From Acidimicrobiales bacterium (GTDB lineage: Bacteria > Actinomycetota > Acidimicrobiia > Acidimicrobiales > Aldehydirespiratoraceae), in NCBI GenBank assembly GCA_021604885.1, contig BQJV01000002.1:1-40942 (forward strand): a stretch of 40,942 nt of DNA. Direction: 5' to 3'. Shown here piece after piece: positions 17,386-24,768 of the stretch (positions within the stretch are counted from its first letter, which is position 1; the number at the start of each line of letters is the position of its first letter). Under the pieces are notes generated by a model that saw only the letters and a program-made list of their open reading frames with translations, had not been told where the DNA came from and did not search any database. The position numbers and the translations under genes were made by a program.

Positions 17386-18179
17386 TCGCCCTCAACCAGG
17401 TCCGGATGTGCCAACGGGTCGACCTCGAGGAAGGAGTTGAGGAGAGCCCAGTATCCGGCTGCGAACGCCGACCATTCCTGCGGTTCGCCGGATGCGCCTG
17501 TCGACAGTTCTTGTGTTGGCAACTCCGTTGGATCGAACCGGGTCCGCAGCGTGCTGCCTTCCGATAGCGCGATCCCCAGGTTCGCAATCAGGGAGAAGCC
17601 CGTGTCCGCGTGAGCGAAGAGATCCACGCGAGGCCGAAGCCCAAGTATCTGGGCGAGCCCTCGGAGGAGTTCGACTCCGGCAGCTTCGAAGTCGCCATAG
17701 CTTGTTGATGTTGCAACTCTCAGCTGCTCTGCACGCTCGGAACTGAGGCCCGCGTCAGCAGCGAGACTCATTGTCATGCCGACCCATGAAAAGAACCGCG
17801 GGTCTCCTTGCGCGACGGCGAGGTTCACGTCTGCCGCAACTCGAGTCATCTCCCGCATGCGGTCAATCGGGTGGAGGTCCGCTGTTTCCTCGAACACGTC
17901 GATGGCCGAGGTATATGTCTGCTGCATTCCCGAGTCCGTGCTGCTTAGTAACTCGAGGACCTCAAACTGAAAGTCCTCCTGGCTTACCCAGATGCGTTCG
18001 TGGACGGACGCGCGTGTGACGCGCACCCCCATGGTCTCCTCGAGATGATCGAACACCTTCTGATAGCTGACGGTCGTGGGCTCTGCTCCGAGCCCTTCGA
18101 TTCTGACCAGGTCGACGGCGGCGTCGAGCACGAGCTTCTTCGTCTGTTCGCGACTTCGGCGGCTCGCGCGTTCGGCCAT
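17382..18179 (-). CDS. TetR-like transcriptional regulator
   Basis: The 265-residue protein starts with a basic N-terminus and REQTKKLVLDAAVDLVRIEG, the first helix of TetR-type DNA-binding domains. The HTH region that follows (about 35-70) is longer than usual, with VSYQKVFDHLEETMGVRVTR before ASVHERIWVSQEDFQFEVL, where a TetR recognition helix and YxHF-like step would lie. The rest is a helical ligand/dimer domain with no recognisable ligand motif. Codon use is less GC-rich than the neighbours (34 of 60 bases G/C at 17881-17940), hinting at transfer. It is divergent from the Imm53-like gene, with a good palindrome between them that may be its operator. It might control itself and the 18285-20773 genes. 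Confidence 0.68.
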   Translation of the reverse strand: MAERASRRSREQTKKLVLDAAVDLVRIEGLGAEPTTVSYQKVFDHLEETMGVRVTRASVHERIWVSQEDFQFEVLELLSSTDSGMQQTYTSAIDVFEETADLHPIDRMREMTRVAADVNLAVAQGDPRFFSWVGMTMSLAADAGLSSERAEQLRVATSTSYGDFEAAGVELLRGLAQILGLRPRVDLFAHADTGFSLIANLGIALSEGSTLRTRFDPTELPTQELSTGASGEPQEWSAFAAGYWALLNSFLEVDPLAHPDLVEGD

Positions 18180-18244
18180 CAGTGAGAACCTCCGGGTCGT
18201 TGCTCTTGTCTCACACTATCGGCCTTGCTATGTTGCAACTCAAG

Positions 18245-18265
18245 GTCGCTACCTAGAGTAGCGAC
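18245..18265. promoter_or_regulatory. Palindromic operator candidate between TetR-like and Imm53-like genes
   Basis: gtcgctac (18245-18252) and gtagcgac (18258-18265) are perfect reverse complements with a five-base spacer. An outer gcaac/gttgc pair flanks them. The site lies 19 bp before the Imm53-like GTG and about 65 bp from the TetR-like ATG. Position and symmetry fit a TetR-family operator, which is inferred, not shown. Confidence 0.5.
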
Positions 18266-18284
18266 GCATGGTTGCGGAGGAATC

Positions 18285-18647
18285 GTGGACGACACCGGAG
18301 AAGGCTCACACACTGCGGCGGCCGGCGAGGTGCTGGCGTTTCTGTGCGATTGGTATCGCGCACAGTGTGTTCCGGAGTTGCACGACGGCGATGGCATCAG
18401 CATCGAAGCCGTCGACGGACCGGGATGGTGGATGACGATCGATCTTCGGGGCACGTCACTCGAGGGCGAGCTGTCCGCGCCGCTTGTCGAGGATCTCGGC
18501 GAGGGCGAGTGGGTGCAGAGTTGGTCGGACGGCACCGAGTTCATGGCGGCTGCCTCCATTTCGAGCCTGCCGCTCGCCGTGCAGGCGTTTCGCGACTTCG
18601 TTCGCGACAGCGAGGCTCCACAGTGGGAGAAGCTCCTGGCGGGCTGA
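18285..18647 (+). CDS. Imm53-like immunity protein family member
   Basis: The 120-residue protein has the core of immunity protein 53: LCDWYRAQC at about 20-28 (family W..WY..QCDG) and DGPGWWMTIDLRGTSLEG at 44-61 (family DNPGW.v.IDL.gT.L). A short strand-rich middle and a C-terminal helix (QAFRDFVRD) follow. Known Imm53 proteins are predicted to neutralise polymorphic toxins, but no toxin or secretion gene is nearby, so its job here is open. The GTG at 18285 has GGAGGAAT just upstream and lies after the palindrome; a longer upstream reading would cross it. It is 55 bp before the racemase gene on the same strand, so cotranscription is possible. Family recall is from memory of the motif. Confidence 0.62.
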   Translation: MDDTGEGSHTAAAGEVLAFLCDWYRAQCVPELHDGDGISIEAVDGPGWWMTIDLRGTSLEGELSAPLVEDLGEGEWVQSWSDGTEFMAAASISSLPLAVQAFRDFVRDSEAPQWEKLLAG

Positions 18648-18702
18648 GAAACCCGGCGCCTCCGACTCCTCCGACTAACTTCGTCGTCGAGGCGACGGAG
18701 GT

Positions 18703-19851
18703 ATGGACATGGCCGGACCGCTGGCCGGCGTGAGGGTGATCGAACTCGCCGGCCTCGGCGCCCTCCCGTTCGGAACGCTGAAGTTGGCGGACATGGGGGC
18801 GGAAGTCATCCGCGTCGATCGACTCGCGGAGGTGCCGGAGGACAAGGTCACCGGCGGATACTCGTCGTGGGATCGTGGGCGACGGTCGATCGCTGTGGAT
18901 CTCAAACAGCCGGCGGGCGTCGAGACGGTGCTTCGGCTCGCGAGCGACGCTGACATCTTTCTCGAGGCCTTTCGCCCCGGTGTCACCGAGAGGCTCGGTG
19001 TCGGCCCCGACGAGGTCATGAACCGGAATCCCGCCATCGTGTACGGGCGTCTCACGGGGTGGGGACAGACCGGCGTGCTGGCGCCGAGCGCCGGCCACTC
19101 ACTCAACTACGAGGCGATCACGGGCGTGATCGGAAGCGTCGGCCCGGCCGGCGGGCCTCCTGTGCCGGTCATGCAGCTCCTCGGCGACTTCGCCGGCGGC
19201 GGACTGACGATGGCCTTCGGCGTGCTGTGCGCCCTCTGGGAAGCGAAGCAATCAGGGCAAGGGCAGGTCGTTGACGCAGCGATGACCGACGGTGTGGCAT
19301 CGATTGCAAGCGTGTTCTACGGGATGCAGGCGAGCGGAATGCACACGACAAACCTGGGAACCAACCTGTTCGACGGCGGCTCACCCTTTTACACCGTGTA
19401 CGAATGTGCCGATGGGGGGTACATGTCGATCGCCCCGATCGAACCCCACTTCTACGCCTTGATGCTCGAGACCATCGGCATCGATCAGAGCGACCTGCCG
19501 GCGCAGTACGACCGCGAGAAGTGGCCGGAGGTGAAGGCGACGATCCAAGCCAAGTTTCTCGAGCGGACCCGCGACGAGTGGTGTGACCTGCTCGAGGGAA
19601 CGGACTGCTGTGCTGCGCCCGTGCTCAGCTTCGACGAAGCCCGGGAGTACCCACACCACCGTCAGCGGGGAACCTTCGGAGGCGAGAGCAACACCGAGGT
19701 CGTGCCGGTCCCCATCCTCTCCCGTACGCCTGGCGAGGCCCGCCCCTCGCCCGCGTGGGTTGGCGCCGACACGGATGATGTGCTCGCCGAACGGGGATTC
19801 TCCGCACAGGAGATCGCTGCCCTGCGATCCGCCGGCGCGGTGGGGGGCTGA
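18703..19851 (+). CDS. Alpha-methylacyl-CoA racemase (CaiB/BaiF family)
   Basis: The 382-residue protein starts PLAGVRVIELAGLGALPFGT. It carries the two racemase hallmarks: AGHSLNYEAITG (the catalytic histidine, His126 in the Mycobacterium enzyme) and LLGDFAGGGL (the catalytic aspartate, Asp156). It therefore looks like a racemase rather than a CoA-transferase. It would interconvert 2R- and 2S-methylacyl-CoA, needed to degrade branched fatty acids and sterol side chains. The start ATG at 18703 or the ATG two codons later are both possible; a GGAGG-like run lies just upstream. The stop is one base before the GTG of a PLP-fold protein, so the two are tightly coupled. Confidence 0.88.
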   Translation: MDMAGPLAGVRVIELAGLGALPFGTLKLADMGAEVIRVDRLAEVPEDKVTGGYSSWDRGRRSIAVDLKQPAGVETVLRLASDADIFLEAFRPGVTERLGVGPDEVMNRNPAIVYGRLTGWGQTGVLAPSAGHSLNYEAITGVIGSVGPAGGPPVPVMQLLGDFAGGGLTMAFGVLCALWEAKQSGQGQVVDAAMTDGVASIASVFYGMQASGMHTTNLGTNLFDGGSPFYTVYECADGGYMSIAPIEPHFYALMLETIGIDQSDLPAQYDREKWPEVKATIQAKFLERTRDEWCDLLEGTDCCAAPVLSFDEAREYPHHRQRGTFGGESNTEVVPVPILSRTPGEARPSPAWVGADTDDVLAERGFSAQEIAALRSAGAVGG

Positions 19852-19852
19852 C

Positions 19853-20773
19853 GTGACCTTCGATCTCGACCGTGTCGTGCAGGCGGCGGGTGCCATCCCG
19901 CGCCCGTTCGTGCGGGCGCCCCAGTACCGAAGCGAGTCGCTGAGTCGCCTCCTCGGCATCGAACTGATCCTGAAGGTGGAGACCATCAATCCCACCGGCA
20001 CGGTCGCGAGTCGTGGGGCCGAATGGTGGTTCGAGTGTCATCGCGACGTTCATCGAGTCGTGTGCGCGAGCGCGGACGACTTCGGTGTCGCGATGGCGAA
20101 CGCGGGTCGCAGTCGAGGCATCGACGTCGAGCTCTTCGGTCCGCTCGATGCCGATCCGGGAAAGGTCGAGAGTCTGCGCCATTCCGGAACCATCGTGCGG
20201 CTGGACGGAAGCAATGCCGACGAAGCCAGGGCTGAGGCCCAGCGCTATTCGCGAATGGTCGACGCGCTCTTCATCGACGATGGAGATCACATCGAACTCG
20301 CAGAGGGCGCCGCGACGATGGCGGCGGAGCTCGAACACCACGATGGCGATATCGACGCGATCTTCGTGCCGATCGGCAGGGGGACACTCGCGCATGGCAC
20401 CGGCGCGTGGTGTCACGAACGGATGCCTCGAACGCGCGTCGTCGGTGTCGGCGCGGAACGCGCTCCGGGAACGGTTCGCAGCGTTCGGGAAGGTCGCCTC
20501 GTGCGGACGCCGGTTTCCCCGGGGGCCGGTGCGCCGGAGATGTCGGTGTCGGCGCCTTCGGAGCTGATCGTCGTGCCCTTGTCCGATGCCCTCGATGACA
20601 CTGCCCTCGTCAACGACCGGCACCTGGAGCAGGCAGCGGCAGCGCTACTCGCGCACGAGGGTCTTCGAGCCTCGCTCGACGGAAGCGCCGCGCTTGCGGC
20701 TGCGGCGCTCGCGGCACCGGACATGCGCGGCGCGACCATCGTCGTACCCGTCACGGGGCGCGCTGCGGGCTGA
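19853..20773 (+). CDS. PLP-dependent enzyme fold (threonine dehydratase-like) lacking the catalytic lysine
   Basis: The 306-residue protein follows the fold-type II pattern of threonine dehydratase and serine racemase: an N-terminal strand-helix, LKVETINPTGTVASRGA (about 41-56), CASADDFGVAMANAG (71-85), VPIGRGTLAHGTGA (172-185) and VVGVGAE. The family motif is KxExxxPTGSFKxRGA; here the lysine that binds PLP is alanine (A52, codon gcg). The following SAGN loop reads SADD and the phosphate-binding GGGG reads GRGT. It is thus probably not a normal PLP enzyme and may be a regulatory or structural relative. GTG 19853 is the start, one base after the racemase stop; the upstream extension in this frame overlaps the racemase gene. 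Nothing indicates a broken reading frame. Confidence 0.72.
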   Translation: MTFDLDRVVQAAGAIPRPFVRAPQYRSESLSRLLGIELILKVETINPTGTVASRGAEWWFECHRDVHRVVCASADDFGVAMANAGRSRGIDVELFGPLDADPGKVESLRHSGTIVRLDGSNADEARAEAQRYSRMVDALFIDDGDHIELAEGAATMAAELEHHDGDIDAIFVPIGRGTLAHGTGAWCHERMPRTRVVGVGAERAPGTVRSVREGRLVRTPVSPGAGAPEMSVSAPSELIVVPLSDALDDTALVNDRHLEQAAAALLAHEGLRASLDGSAALAAAALAAPDMRGATIVVPVTGRAAG

Positions 20774-20775
20774 TC

Positions 20776-23253
20776 TCAGCGCCGCCGTTTCGCTCGACTG
20801 GTGGGCGCGGCGGATGTGGGGTCCTCTGGCCACTCGTGCTTCGGATAGCGGCCGCGGAGCTCCTTGCGGACGGCCTGGTAGCTGTCCGACCAGAACGAGT
20901 CGAGATCGCTCGTCACCTGGACGGGGCGATGAGCGGGGGAGAGCAGATGGAGCACGAGGGTGACGCTGCCGTTGGCGACGGTCGGCGTCTCAGCCAAGCC
21001 GAACATTTCTTGGAGGCGGACCGCGAGCACCGGGCCTTCTGGCGACGAGTAGTCGACGGGGATGCGTGAACCGGACGGGACGGCGATGTGGGTGGGTGCA
21101 AGCCGCTCCACATCGCGGATCTGCCGCCAGTCGAGTCGGTTGTTGAGCGCCGCCTTCACGTCGATCATCTCGAGGTCCGCCCGCCGCCGAGCATTGGCGA
21201 TCGCCGGTCCGAGCCAGGTCTCGAGATCCTCCGTGAGCGGCCCATCGCCGACGTCGGGCCACGTGTCCTGATCAACGCGGTGCAGAAACGCCAGCCGTTC
21301 ACGCCAACGCCGGTCTGCCTCGCTCCACGAGAGTAGACCGAGTCCTTCCCGGCGCACGCCGGCGAGCAGCGCCTCACGGACGGCGTCGGGGTCGGGCCGG
21401 TCGTCGGGGCTGCGGCGCAGGACGAGCGCTCCGAGCCGCTCCTGTCGTTCGAACGCGACGTCCCGCGAGCGGCGATCCCACTCGCCTCGGACGAGCTCCT
21501 CGATGCGATCGGCATGTAGCGCCTCGAGCTCGTCGCGGTCGATCGGCGCCGCGGTGATAATTCGAGCATCCGCCCCCATCCCGTCCGTCTCCGCGACGGC
21601 GAGATACGACTCCTGGGCGAGGCCGTCGTCGGCTGGAGTCGCGACACCGGCGCCCGATGCCAGGAGGAAGCTGCCGGCGTCTGCTCTGCGTTGTGCAAGG
21701 CGGTCCGGGTAGGCAAGCGAGACGACAGCCCCGACCTTCTCGAGATCGGCCGGACCGGTCGCGCCGAGGCGTCGGCGCCAGCGGCGGGCGAGGTCCCGTG
21801 CCCGCTGGCGTCGACCCTCTTCGATGCCGCGTCCGCCGCGATCCAGCGCCTCGACGCGAAGACGGAGATCGGTCGGTCGGGTTCGCCCTGTGAGCAGGTC
21901 CCGGTCGGCGAGCACGGCGGCCAGATCGCATGCCGTGCCGCCGAGACCGATCTGATGGCCGCGGATCATCATGTGCGCGAGCCGTGGCTCCGCTCCGAGC
22001 GCGACCATTTCGCGGCCGTGTGCCGTCATGCGGCGGTCGTCGTCCAGCGCACCGAGTGTCGTCAGAATCCCCCGGGCAGCAGCGAGCGCTGCGGCGGGCG
22101 GTGGGTCCACGAAGGGGATCTCGTGCGCCTCGATCGCTCCCCAGGCGGCGATCTGGAGCGCCAGCGACGTGAGGTCTGCGGTGAGGATCTCTGGCGGTTC
22201 ATCGACCCGTCGGCGCCCCTGTTCGACCTCGGGCCAGAGGCGGATGCAGATGCCCGGACCCTGCCGCCCGGCGCGGCCGCGGCGCTGGTCCGTGGCCGCC
22301 TGGCTCGCGTTGACGGTGCGGAGTCGACTCATCCCCCGTCCGATGTCGGTCTCCGGTCGCCGCCGCCGACCTGTGTCGATCACGATCCGAACGCCGTCGA
22401 TCGTCACGCTCGTTTCGGCGATCGGGGTGGACAGCACGACCTTGCGGACGCCTTTCGCTGCCGGCCGCAGCGCCCGGTCCTGCTCCGAGGGAGGCAGCGA
22501 CCCGTGGAGCGGCGTGATCGTGACCCCTTCTGGAAGCCGCTTCCCGAGTGCCCGCGCCGTGCGATTGATGTCGCCGACTCCGGCCAGAAAGACGAGAACG
22601 TCGCCGGCATGGGCGGACACTGCCTCAACGATGGCGTCGGCCGTGTCGTCCGCGGAGGAGCGGCCCGGTGCCGGCACCCGATAGCTCGTCTGCACCGGAT
22701 GGAGGGGCGACTCGACGCGCACGATCTCGGCCTCGCCGAGTTGCGCAGCGATCGAGTCGCCATCGATGGTTGCCGACATCAGCACCAGTCGAAGGTCGGG
22801 GCGCAGCGCGCTGCGTGTCTCGCGTGTGAACGCCAGCGCAGTGTCGGCATGGATGCTCCGTTCGTGGAACTCGTCGAAGATCACGGCTCCGACGCCTTCC
22901 AACGCGGGGTCGTCGATCAGCATCCGGCTCAGCACGCCCTCGGTCACGACCTCCAGTCGCGTCGCCGGACCGATCCGCGTGTCGAAACGGGTTCGAACTC
23001 CCACGACATCACCGACCTGGCTCCCGAGATCAGCGGCGATGCGTTCCGCGGCAGCCCGCGCGGCGACGCGGCGCGGTTCGAGCATCAACACACGCTGTCC
23101 AGCCAACCAATTGCTGTCGACGAGCGATGGGGGCACTCGTGTCGTCTTCCCGGTGCCAGGCGGCGACTCGAGCACGACGATCCGATTGGCGGCGAGGATC
23201 TCGTTGACGCGCGGCAGTGCCGCGTCGACCGGAAGCTCGGTCGGCTCACCCAC
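20776..23253 (-). CDS. hrpB: ATP-dependent helicase HrpB
   Basis: The 825-residue protein has HrpB length and motifs: Walker A PPGTGKTT (31-38), DEFH at 127-130 in place of DEAH, SATID near 160, a STPIAETSVTIDG segment (motif V) and QRRGRAGR (motif VI). The long HrpB-specific C-terminal part ends with RGRYPKHEWPEDP, a family signature. HrpB is a DExH-box RNA helicase-like protein whose physiological role is poorly defined. The start ATG at 23253 precedes LPVDAALPRVNEIL, the usual HrpB start. It lies eight bases after the alpha/beta hydrolase stop on the same strand. Its stop is two bases from the convergent PLP-fold gene. Confidence 0.92.
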   Translation of the reverse strand: MGEPTELPVDAALPRVNEILAANRIVVLESPPGTGKTTRVPPSLVDSNWLAGQRVLMLEPRRVAARAAAERIAADLGSQVGDVVGVRTRFDTRIGPATRLEVVTEGVLSRMLIDDPALEGVGAVIFDEFHERSIHADTALAFTRETRSALRPDLRLVLMSATIDGDSIAAQLGEAEIVRVESPLHPVQTSYRVPAPGRSSADDTADAIVEAVSAHAGDVLVFLAGVGDINRTARALGKRLPEGVTITPLHGSLPPSEQDRALRPAAKGVRKVVLSTPIAETSVTIDGVRIVIDTGRRRRPETDIGRGMSRLRTVNASQAATDQRRGRAGRQGPGICIRLWPEVEQGRRRVDEPPEILTADLTSLALQIAAWGAIEAHEIPFVDPPPAAALAAARGILTTLGALDDDRRMTAHGREMVALGAEPRLAHMMIRGHQIGLGGTACDLAAVLADRDLLTGRTRPTDLRLRVEALDRGGRGIEEGRRQRARDLARRWRRRLGATGPADLEKVGAVVSLAYPDRLAQRRADAGSFLLASGAGVATPADDGLAQESYLAVAETDGMGADARIITAAPIDRDELEALHADRIEELVRGEWDRRSRDVAFERQERLGALVLRRSPDDRPDPDAVREALLAGVRREGLGLLSWSEADRRWRERLAFLHRVDQDTWPDVGDGPLTEDLETWLGPAIANARRRADLEMIDVKAALNNRLDWRQIRDVERLAPTHIAVPSGSRIPVDYSSPEGPVLAVRLQEMFGLAETPTVANGSVTLVLHLLSPAHRPVQVTSDLDSFWSDSYQAVRKELRGRYPKHEWPEDPTSAAPTSRAKRRR

Positions 23254-23260
23254 CCCCGGC

Positions 23261-23932
23261 TCAGCTCCGCCCGGCGGCGGCCGTCATCGATCGAACCGCG
23301 GCGGCGACCGACTCGGGATGCGAACGCATGACATAGTGCCGGGCGCCTTCGACCGTTGTGCGCTCCGCGTGGGGGAGCTTCTTCTCCATGTAGTCGTTCG
23401 CGCCGAGATACGCCTTGTCGCCGTCGCCGATGACGAGCGCCAGGGGCATCGTCAGCTCGGTCATACGATCGATCACCATGGCGTCGACGTGGAAGGCAAC
23501 GGCGGCGGCGATCTCCGGGATTCCGTAGTCCTTGGCGTTCTCGCGAACCCGCTCGTTCCAGCTGTCGCGGGCCTTCGGGTCGCGAAAGCCCGGCCCGGTC
23601 GAGACGAGGACCATCGCAGCAATCGCGCCGGGGCGGCTCATCGCATGAGCCATACCGAGGTATCCGCCGAGGGAATGCCCGACCAGTACAACCGGCGAGT
23701 CGAGCGTCGCGATCACATCATCGAGGTCCGTGAGGAGCGCCTCTCGTTCATACGCCGCGGGATCGTCGCTGACCGGTGACTCGCCATGACCCGGGAGATC
23801 CACCGCGACACAGGTGTGATCCTGGAGGAGGTCGATGACCGGGCTCCAGACGTCGGCATCGGAGTCGAGGCCATGGACGAAAAGGACAGTCGGGCCGGTC
23901 CCGCTCGTGACGACGTTGAGGTGTGTGGACAT
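23261..23932 (-). CDS. Alpha/beta-fold hydrolase
   Basis: The 223-residue protein has VLFVHGLDSDADVW near 15-28 (oxyanion region), VDLPGHGESP near 42-51, the nucleophile elbow GHSLGG near 80 and a C-terminal GARHYVM with the catalytic histidine. A short DGDKAYLG loop may carry the acid. The cap is small, as in esterase or C-C hydrolase-like members. Its reaction is unknown. ATG 23932 is used; the preceding in-frame stretch overlaps the crotonase gene and has no hydrolase homology. It lies 22 bp after the crotonase-family stop and 7 bp before hrpB, making a three-gene minus-strand run. Confidence 0.8.
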   Translation of the reverse strand: MSTHLNVVTSGTGPTVLFVHGLDSDADVWSPVIDLLQDHTCVAVDLPGHGESPVSDDPAAYEREALLTDLDDVIATLDSPVVLVGHSLGGYLGMAHAMSRPGAIAAMVLVSTGPGFRDPKARDSWNERVRENAKDYGIPEIAAAVAFHVDAMVIDRMTELTMPLALVIGDGDKAYLGANDYMEKKLPHAERTTVEGARHYVMRSHPESVAAAVRSMTAAAGRS

Positions 23933-23954
23933 GGGTGGTGGATTCTCCGAATGT

Positions 23955-24725
23955 TCAGTGGCCGTGGAAGGCGGCGTGGCGCTTGTCGAGAAACGCCTGC
24001 ACGCCTTCGCGGAAATCGGCGCTGTCGTAGCAGGCGCTCCGTGCTTCTGCGGCGGCGCTCTCGAGGGACGCGTCACGAAAGGAATTCACGCTGAGTTTCG
24101 TCGCGCGGTGTGTGAGTGGCGCGAGACGGGCGATCTGCGTCGCAACCGTGCTGACGTGATCTTCCAGGTCGGCTTTGGCGACGACTTCCTGCACCAGACC
24201 CATGCGCTCCGCTTGCGCAGCGTCGAACACCCGTGCGCTGTACAGGAGCAACTTGGCGCGGGCGGGCCCGACGAGCTCGATGAGTCGATACAACGCGTCC
24301 TGCGGGTAGGCGAGACCGAGACGGGCGGGCGGCACCGCGAACGTCGCGTCGTCCGCGGCGATTCGAATGTCGCAGTGGAGAGCCATCGCGATTCCGCCGC
24401 CCATACAGGGGCCATGGATCGCCGCGAGAACAGGGATCGGGATGGCGGCGAGCGCCTCCCAAGCGGCGTGTTCAGCGTTGTCATACGACGGGGCCTTGTC
24501 GCCGAGACGTCGCGTCGGGAACTCGCTGATGTCGGACCCGGCACCGAACGCCTCCTGGCCGGCACCGCGCAGAACGATGACGCGCAGCTCGGGCTCCGCA
24601 AGGAGTTCCTCGATTGCGGCCGGCACCGCTGAATACATGTCGGCAGTCATGGCGTTGCGGCGCGTCGGGTTGTCGATGATCAGGGTTCCGACCGCGCCGT
24701 CGCGTTCTGTTCCGATCCCGGGCAT
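23955..24725 (-). CDS. Enoyl-CoA hydratase/isomerase (crotonase) family protein
   Basis: The 256-residue protein has the crotonase layout: GTLIIDNPTRRNAM near 12-25, FGAGSDISEF (first oxyanion-hole strand) near 59-68, and GPCMGGGIAMALHCDIRIA (second oxyanion hole) near 99-117. A C-terminal FLDKRHAAFHGH tail closes it. The two glutamates used for water addition in rat enoyl-CoA hydratase (E144, E164) align with proline (VPPARLGL) and leucine here, so it may be an isomerase, dehydrogenase-type or other crotonase rather than a hydratase. The ATG at 24725 matches the family start. It is 43 bp downstream of the GGDEF-EAL gene and may be read through from it. Confidence 0.83.
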   Translation of the reverse strand: MPGIGTERDGAVGTLIIDNPTRRNAMTADMYSAVPAAIEELLAEPELRVIVLRGAGQEAFGAGSDISEFPTRRLGDKAPSYDNAEHAAWEALAAIPIPVLAAIHGPCMGGGIAMALHCDIRIAADDATFAVPPARLGLAYPQDALYRLIELVGPARAKLLLYSARVFDAAQAERMGLVQEVVAKADLEDHVSTVATQIARLAPLTHRATKLSVNSFRDASLESAAAEARSACYDSADFREGVQAFLDKRHAAFHGH

Positions 24726-24768
24726 CTCCGCAGCCTGCCAGACCGCGTGAGTGGACGTGGTGTCGGCG

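Noticed and set aside
18285..18647. A toxin-immunity pair
   Set aside because: Only the Imm53-like half is present; neighbouring genes are a regulator and a CoA racemase, with no toxin domain found.
21691..23331. Plus-strand open frame of 546 residues over hrpB
   Set aside because: Antisense to a clear HrpB with all helicase motifs; a GC-driven shadow.
23261..23932. A quorum-quenching lactonase role for the alpha/beta hydrolase near the acyltransferase
   Set aside because: It has a plain alpha/beta hydrolase elbow and no metallo-lactonase motif, and it sits with crotonase and hrpB, so no signal-degrading role can be supported.
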